Below, one piece after another: positions 5,780-10,418 of a DNA stretch of 10,418 nt. A program made the position numbers and the translations under genes. Under the pieces are notes generated by a model. The model saw only the letters and a list, made by a program, of their open reading frames with translations. It was not told the DNA's origin and made no database searches. Position 1 is the first letter of the stretch, and each line of letters begins with the position of its first letter. Source of the DNA: DATCYX01 sp037444705 (GTDB lineage: Bacteria; Chloroflexota; Anaerolineae; Anaerolineales; UBA4823); NCBI GenBank assembly GCA_037444705.1, contig JBBILY010000113.1:1-10418 (forward strand), given 5' to 3'.

Positions 5780-5866
5780 ATGACACCCTGGCTGATGTAT
5801 CTTGGATTGGTGCTTGGCAGTTATCTGGTTGGCTCCACCTCTTCGGCCATCCTGGTCACCTGGTAA
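5780..5866 (+). pseudogene. N-terminal PlsY segment cut by in-frame TAA (5' end of the plsY-degV gene)
   Basis: ATG at 5780 has an excellent AAGGAGG ribosome site 6 bp upstream and opens 28 codons that read as the first PlsY membrane helix (LVLGSYLVGSTSSAILV, compare the SxxSAILV of E. coli PlsY). TAA at 5864-5866 then stops the frame. The same frame continues at once with CVRKDIRTL, which aligns with the usual PlsY loop without a gap, so one substitution to a stop is the simplest explanation. The next possible start, GTG at 5870, has no ribosome site. Either the gene is inactivated, the stop is read through, or the base is a sequencing error. Confidence 0.75.
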
Positions 5867-5869
5867 TGT

Positions 5870-7306
5870 GTGCGGAAGGATATTCGTACCTTAGCCAACC
5901 GCAATGCCGGCACGGCCAATGTGGCGCGCAGCGTGGGTTTGTTGCCGGCGGCGCTGGTGGGTGTAGCCGATTTTGCTAAAGGGGCTATGCCAGTGCTGGC
6001 TGCCCGTTGGTTGGGTCTGGCCGATACGATTGCCCTGGCAGGAGTCGTCGCCGCGGTCATTGGCCATAGTTACCCGATTTACTTTCGCTTTCGCGGCGGC
6101 AGGGGCCTGGCCACCTCTTTGGGTGCCTTGCTCATCTTCACACCGCTGGAGACTTTTCTGGTGTTACCCGTGTTGGGGGCGGTGTATCTGGTTTTCACCG
6201 GCAGCGCCGTGACTGGAGCGGTGGTCGCTCTGGGGCTGTTGACAGGCATTAATTACTGGCGTGGCTATCCTCTAGCTATCGTCCTGGCTCCCCCGATCCT
6301 CCTGCTCACCATGGGGCTGTGCACCGTCCCACAAATCTTAGAGGATTGGCGGCGGCATGCCAACAAGGGCAAGTTGTTGCTTTTCTGGCTTTCCCCGCGC
6401 GATCGGACCACATCCCCACTGCGTATCGCTGTGATCACCGACAGCGTCGCTTCGCTGCCGGCCGACCTGTGTAAACGGGAAAAGGTACACGTCGTGCCTC
6501 TGGCGCTGATCCTGCCGGATGGAGTCTATCGCGATGGTGTGGACATTGACCCACGGCGTTATTATCGCATGCTGCGAGAAAACCATATTTCTCCCAAGAC
6601 CTCCGCGCCTTCACCCGGGGATTTCCTGAATTTATACCGCCAACTGGCTGAAACCCATCAGGCCGGCATCGTCATCACCCCTCCTAAGGAACTCACCCAG
6701 ACCTGGGAGGCGGCGCGGTTGGCAGGGGAGATGGTCGCCGAACGCTTTCCAGTACATGTGGTAGACAGCCGCGTAGCCGGCCCGGCGGAAGGTTTCGTGG
6801 CCCTGGCGGTGGCGAGGCTGGCAGCGGCGGGTCAGGACCTGGGTAGCCTGTTACAAGCGGTGGAGAAAGTTCAAAAGGCTGTGGGGTTTGTGGGCGTATT
6901 GGATACACTTAAATTCCTGGTTGAGGGCGGGCGGGTGGCCCAGGCGCAACAGTGGGTCAAATCGGCCTTGCGCCTCTACCCCGTGCTTTACATTGCCCAT
7001 GGCCAGATCCGCCTGATCGGCATGGCGCGCACCAAGAGCAAGGCGGTCGAACGCATGGTGCATTGGTTAGAAGACATCTTACCCAAGGAGAAAGTGGCCC
7101 TGGCCTTTTGCCACACCGACGCCGCCGAAGAAGCCGCGGCGCTGGCACAACGCCTGAGGGAAATTTTTCACCCCAGCGAAAGTTATATCACCGAACTAAC
7201 CCCGGTGATCGGTGCGCACACCGGCCCAGGTGTGCTCGGGGTGGCCTGGTGGATCCAATCCGAACTGCACGAACTGAGTCGCCTCGAGGGTAAGGCTACG
7301 CCATAG
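5870..7306 (+). CDS. PlsY-like acyltransferase fused to DegV/FakB-like fatty-acid-binding domain
   Basis: 478 codons from the GTG at 5870; the original gene probably began at 5780. Residues 1-165 form a PlsY-like membrane domain with GHSYP (65-69) and GGRGLAT (76-82), corresponding to PlsY GHxxP and GGKGxAT. Motif 1, normally SGSGNxGATN, reads LANRNAGTAN (8-17) and is degenerate. Residues 185-462 are a complete DegV domain: ITDSVASLP (189-197), TSAPSPGDF (244-252), DTLKFLVEGGR (345-355) and GAHTGPG (448-454). The usual SSxLSGT serine loop is replaced by TPPKELTQT. DegV/FakB proteins hold fatty acids for phosphorylation by FakA; PlsY uses acyl-phosphate to acylate glycerol-3-phosphate at the membrane. 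The fusion therefore has a clear metabolic logic, though activity is uncertain because of the altered motifs and the upstream stop. It lies 69 bp ahead of the hydrolase gene. Confidence 0.85.
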   Translation: MRKDIRTLANRNAGTANVARSVGLLPAALVGVADFAKGAMPVLAARWLGLADTIALAGVVAAVIGHSYPIYFRFRGGRGLATSLGALLIFTPLETFLVLPVLGAVYLVFTGSAVTGAVVALGLLTGINYWRGYPLAIVLAPPILLLTMGLCTVPQILEDWRRHANKGKLLLFWLSPRDRTTSPLRIAVITDSVASLPADLCKREKVHVVPLALILPDGVYRDGVDIDPRRYYRMLRENHISPKTSAPSPGDFLNLYRQLAETHQAGIVITPPKELTQTWEAARLAGEMVAERFPVHVVDSRVAGPAEGFVALAVARLAAAGQDLGSLLQAVEKVQKAVGFVGVLDTLKFLVEGGRVAQAQQWVKSALRLYPVLYIAHGQIRLIGMARTKSKAVERMVHWLEDILPKEKVALAFCHTDAAEEAAALAQRLREIFHPSESYITELTPVIGAHTGPGVLGVAWWIQSELHELSRLEGKATP

Positions 7307-7375
7307 AGAAGAAAACATCCGAGAGAGGTTGTCTTTCTCCCTCGCCGTAGATAAATCTGGCCAGGAGGAACTGCA

Positions 7376-8293
7376 ATGCGCTTGAAATTCAGATGGATCG
7401 TCCTGTTGCTCTTGCTCGTTCTGGCGATCGGCTTCTATCTCTGGCCTGCGCCAGGAGCGCCGTTCAACCAGGTATATGCTCGGGTAGAGCCAGCCCGCCT
7501 TGCCTCACTCACAGCCTTTCGCCAGGCTTATTCGCTACAACACCTCACAGTTGATGGCAACACCTGGGAGTATGTCGTCGCAGGCGAGGGAGAAGAGACG
7601 ATCTTGTTTTTGCATGGCATGACCGGGGCCTATGACATCTGGTGGCAACAAATTGAAGCCTTAAAGGGGCAATGTCGCCTGGTGTCGGTGACATACCCTG
7701 CCGTATCAAGTCTGGAAGACCTGGATAAGGGCATCCTGGCTATTCTCGAGAAAGAACACATCCAGAAGGTCAACCTCGTGGGCACCTCCCTGGGGGGATA
7801 CCTCGCCCAATTTCTGGTTACACGGCATCCTGAGAGCATCCAGGCTGCCGTATTTGCCAACACCTTCCCGCCCAACGATGAAATTGCGCGGCAATATCGC
7901 CTGGTTGGCGGGATACTGCCCTATGCGCCTGAATGGCTGGTCATGTTTGTCTTGCGCTCGTCTTTCAAACAAATGATTTATCCCGCCTCGGGCAACGATG
8001 AACTGACCCTGGCTTTTCTCAACGAGATCGGCTATGGACGAATGACCAAAGCTCAGGTGGTTGGACGCTATCATTGCGTGATTGAGAAATTCAGCCTCAG
8101 GACTCCCGCGATACCGCTGATGATCATCGAATCGGATAACGACCCCCTGATCAGCCCTGCGCTGCGGGAGCAGTTAAAGTCAACTTATCCCCAGGCCCTG
8201 GTGCACACCTTCTCAAATGCCGGGCATTTTCCCTATCTTAGCCGCCCCGAAGAATACACGCGCCTGTTAGCTCAGTTCTTCGCCAGCCACTAA
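7376..8293 (+). CDS. Membrane-anchored alpha/beta hydrolase
   Basis: 305-residue alpha/beta hydrolase fold protein, probably a lipase or esterase-like enzyme; substrate unknown. Residues 1-6 are basic, and 7-23 form one hydrophobic segment ending in LWP without a clear signal-peptidase site, so an N-terminal anchor with the domain outside is likely. The fold shows HGMTG (80-84) for the oxyanion hole, the nucleophile elbow GTSLGG (136-141) with Ser138, the acid probably Asp256 in ESDNDPL, and His284 in NAGHFPYL. The catalytic triad is therefore complete. The start ATG has AGGAGG 7 bp upstream. The gene follows the PlsY-DegV gene in the same direction, with no terminator in the 69-bp gap, so they may be one lipid-related operon. 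It converges on the acyl-CoA synthetase gene with a 32-bp gap and no clear terminator. Confidence 0.87.
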   Translation: MRLKFRWIVLLLLLVLAIGFYLWPAPGAPFNQVYARVEPARLASLTAFRQAYSLQHLTVDGNTWEYVVAGEGEETILFLHGMTGAYDIWWQQIEALKGQCRLVSVTYPAVSSLEDLDKGILAILEKEHIQKVNLVGTSLGGYLAQFLVTRHPESIQAAVFANTFPPNDEIARQYRLVGGILPYAPEWLVMFVLRSSFKQMIYPASGNDELTLAFLNEIGYGRMTKAQVVGRYHCVIEKFSLRTPAIPLMIIESDNDPLISPALREQLKSTYPQALVHTFSNAGHFPYLSRPEEYTRLLAQFFASH

Positions 8294-8325
8294 AGCGGAG
8301 GGCACATCCCAACAGCCGAGGGCCA

Positions 8326-10281
8326 TCAGCGCGCCCGGCGGATCTCTTCTACCGCCTCGGGGTTGACCAGAGACGAGGTATCTCCGGGGTCTTGTCCCAG
8401 GTAGGCGGCGCGGATCATGCGCCTCATCACCTTAGCGTTGCGGGTTTTAGGCAGATCGCTGACGAAGAGCACCTCCTTAGGCGCCAGAGGTTTGCCCAGA
8501 GCCTGAACCACGCGTTGATATAATTCCTGGCGCAAGGCCTCACAATCCTCACAGGGCTTTGCCAGGACTACAAACAGCACCACGGCGTTGCCCTTCATTT
8601 CATCGGGCACACCAATCGCCGCGGCTTCAATCACATCCGGATGGCTGACCACCACTGACTCGATCTCAGCCGGACCCAGGCGTTTTCCCCCCACTTTGAT
8701 CGTGTCATCCGATCGCCCCAGGATATACCATTGACCATCGTCATCCACCGCGGCGAAGTCGCCATGCACCCATACATTGGGCCAGCGCGACCAGTAGGTT
8801 TCCTCATAACGCTGGGGATCCTTCCAAAAGCCGCGCGTCATCCCAATCCATGGGGCTTTGATCACCAGTTCTCCCACTTGATTTCGAACCGAGCGGCCTG
8901 CCTCATCGAAGACATCTGCCGCAATACCCGGGCACGGGGCTGAGAAGGCGCAGGGTTTAAGCGGCAGGATAGGATTGCCCATGACGATCCCGCCGGAAAT
9001 TTCTGTCCCTCCTGAGTAGTTGATGATCGGGAGTTTGCCTCCGCCCACTTTCTCAAACAACCACATCCAGGGATCAGGGTTCCAGGGTTCACCGGTAGCG
9101 GCGAATAGTCGCAGGGATGACAGGTCGTGCTTGCGGAAATGCTCCTCCCCGTGAGGGATCAGGGCGCGGATTAACGTGGGCGAGATACCCAGGGCGGTGA
9201 TGCGGTGACGCTCAACCATCGCCCAGAGGCGATCGGGGGCTGGATAATCGGGGGCGCCATCGTAAAGGAGCATCGTGCCACCCAGGATCAGCGAGCCGAA
9301 AACTAACCAGGGGCCCATCATCCACCCCATATCGGTGACCCAAAAGATCAGATCGCCCGGATGGACATCGGTGCCAAAGGCCATATCCTGGGCAGCCTTG
9401 ACCGGAAAACCGCAATGGGTATGCACCGCTCCCTTGGGTCTCCCTGTGGTCCCAGAAGTATAGATGACCATCAAAACTTCCTCTGCCCAGGTGGTCTCGG
9501 TGGTGGCTTCAACCGCTTGCCCCTCGATCAACTCATGCCACCAGTGGTCGCGCCCGGCAACCATCTCCACCTCCAGGCCAGTGCGATTGAGCACAATCAT
9601 GTGTCGTAATGAAGGCACCTGGTGGGCCGCCTCATCCGCCACAGGCTTGAGGGCTACTGCCTTGCCACGACGCGGCAGACCATCAGCGGTAAACAGGGCC
9701 TTGGCCTCGGCATCGGCCAGGCGCGAGGCGATGGCTGCGGAGCCAAAGCCAGAGAAGAGAGGCAGGATGATGCCTCCGATTTTGGCAATCGCCAGCAGGG
9801 CAATGACAATCTCAGGGGTCATAGGCATAAACAGGCCAATGGCATCACCTCGCCCCAACCCCAGACTGCGCAGGGCATTGGCGGCCTGATTCACCTTGCG
9901 ATAAAGATCGCCATAGGTGAGGCGGCGCGTTTGCCCTTCCTCACCTTCCCAGATCAAAGCTGGGCGCGCTTCCACAGGGGTATTCATGTATTTATCCAGG
10001 CAGTTGTGCACGATGTTCATCTGGCCACCCACACACCACTGCGGCCAGGCGATGCCATGTTTAAGATCCACTATCTGGGTATAAGGCACATAGAAACGGA
10101 TATCCAGATAGCGCAGCAGGGCCTCGGTGAACCAGGCCACGTCCTGAATTGAGCGCTGCCAGAGTTCATCAAAGGAGGCGATGCCGTGTTGGCGCATGAA
10201 GTGGGTGAGATGGGCGCGCTCCAGGTATTCAGGGGTAGGCCGCCAGACAATCGGGCCGCCATAGGTGATGGTTTCGCTCAT
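8326..10281 (-). CDS. AMP-forming acyl-CoA synthetase (acetyl-CoA synthetase superfamily)
   Basis: 651-residue soluble ANL-superfamily ligase that activates a carboxylic acid with ATP to an acyl-adenylate and then to acyl-CoA. The length is that of acetyl/propionyl-CoA synthetases. Motifs in order: P-loop YTSGTTGRPKG (274-284), SPTLIRAL (367-374), A5 motif NYSGGTEISGG (421-431), GDFA (507-510), the hinge-region LGRSDDTIKVGGKRLGPAEIE (521-541), and the catalytic lysine in PKTRNAK (Lys617). The A5 motif differs from the WWQTETGG of true acetyl-CoA synthetase, so a substrate other than acetate, perhaps a longer or branched acid, is likely. The ATG at 10281 is chosen because GGAGG lies 7 bp upstream; the frame is open further but without a better site. 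It could feed or draw on the fatty-acid genes next to it. Confidence 0.92.
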   Translation of the reverse strand: MSETITYGGPIVWRPTPEYLERAHLTHFMRQHGIASFDELWQRSIQDVAWFTEALLRYLDIRFYVPYTQIVDLKHGIAWPQWCVGGQMNIVHNCLDKYMNTPVEARPALIWEGEEGQTRRLTYGDLYRKVNQAANALRSLGLGRGDAIGLFMPMTPEIVIALLAIAKIGGIILPLFSGFGSAAIASRLADAEAKALFTADGLPRRGKAVALKPVADEAAHQVPSLRHMIVLNRTGLEVEMVAGRDHWWHELIEGQAVEATTETTWAEEVLMVIYTSGTTGRPKGAVHTHCGFPVKAAQDMAFGTDVHPGDLIFWVTDMGWMMGPWLVFGSLILGGTMLLYDGAPDYPAPDRLWAMVERHRITALGISPTLIRALIPHGEEHFRKHDLSSLRLFAATGEPWNPDPWMWLFEKVGGGKLPIINYSGGTEISGGIVMGNPILPLKPCAFSAPCPGIAADVFDEAGRSVRNQVGELVIKAPWIGMTRGFWKDPQRYEETYWSRWPNVWVHGDFAAVDDDGQWYILGRSDDTIKVGGKRLGPAEIESVVVSHPDVIEAAAIGVPDEMKGNAVVLFVVLAKPCEDCEALRQELYQRVVQALGKPLAPKEVLFVSDLPKTRNAKVMRRMIRAAYLGQDPGDTSSLVNPEAVEEIRRAR

Positions 10282-10418
10282 ATTTTTTCCTCCAATGGCA
10301 TTGAGTTCACCTGCTATTTTACTCCATGCCACCTGTGATTTGCCACCACTCAACAAGGCTTTACCCCTGATGGCTTTCTCAAAGTTCCTTGACAAATGAA
10401 TCAAAATGGTCCTCTTCG
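10282..10418 (-). other. Upstream leader of the acyl-CoA synthetase gene
   Basis: 137 bp to the window edge with no convincing gene. It holds the GGAGG ribosome site (10293-10289 on the minus strand). A TAAAAT that could be a -10 box has no matching -35 at proper spacing, so I do not call a promoter. Confidence 0.4.

Noticed and set aside
5864..5866. Recoding of the stop as selenocysteine or pyrrolysine
   Set aside because: The stop is TAA; selenocysteine uses TGA and pyrrolysine TAG. Plain readthrough remains possible but is not supported by any visible element.
9464..10152. Plus-strand open frames inside the acyl-CoA synthetase gene
   Set aside because: They are shadows of a well-supported minus-strand ligase and show low-complexity arginine/alanine-rich translation without domains.

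Overview
The window looks like chromosomal DNA from a GC-rich, probably anaerobic bacterium. Chloroflexota (Anaerolineae-like) is my best guess, from the mix of a T-box-controlled serS, sigma70-type promoters, radical-SAM and Fe-S proteins, and the style of the PlsY/DegV and acyl-CoA ligase proteins. This assignment is inference; there is no rRNA marker. I see no insertion sequence, integrase, CRISPR array or tRNA gene.

Layout. (1) 1-1343, minus strand: the 5' part of serS (seryl-tRNA synthetase), cut by the window edge, preceded by a clear T-box riboswitch with a serine specifier codon, its attenuator hairpin and a near-perfect sigma70 promoter. (2) 1394-5677, plus strand: a metalloid-response locus. 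A cysteine-rich ArsR repressor is followed by an operon of a radical SAM/SPASM protein with an N-terminal AbrB-like domain, a small CPNC thioredoxin-like protein and an ACR3-type arsenite permease. After a strong terminator comes a separate gene for a small [4Fe-4S] protein. Three inverted repeats of the same design (ATTCA-N6-(T/C)GAAT) lie 3-4 bp downstream of the predicted -10 boxes of arsR, the radical SAM operon and the Fe-S gene, so all three units look like one ArsR regulon. No arsenate reductase (ArsC) or arsenite methyltransferase (ArsM) is recognisable. The radical SAM and Fe-S proteins are the unusual parts, and this is the best candidate here for an undescribed system. (3) 5780-8293, plus strand: a lipid-related pair. 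The first is a fusion of a PlsY-like acyl-phosphate:glycerol-3-phosphate acyltransferase domain with a DegV/FakB-like fatty-acid-binding domain, interrupted by an in-frame TAA near its start. The second is a membrane-anchored alpha/beta hydrolase. (4) 8326-10281, minus strand: an AMP-forming acyl-CoA synthetase of the acetyl-CoA synthetase superfamily, convergent with the hydrolase.

How the parts may work together. In region 2, ArsR would release three promoters when As(III)/Sb(III) binds its cysteines. ACR3 would export the metalloid, while the radical SAM enzyme, the thiol protein and the Fe-S protein could carry out or support a redox or radical modification. In region 3, DegV/FakB proteins present fatty acids for phosphorylation to acyl-phosphate, the substrate of PlsY, so the fusion would join donor carrier and acyltransferase in one chain.
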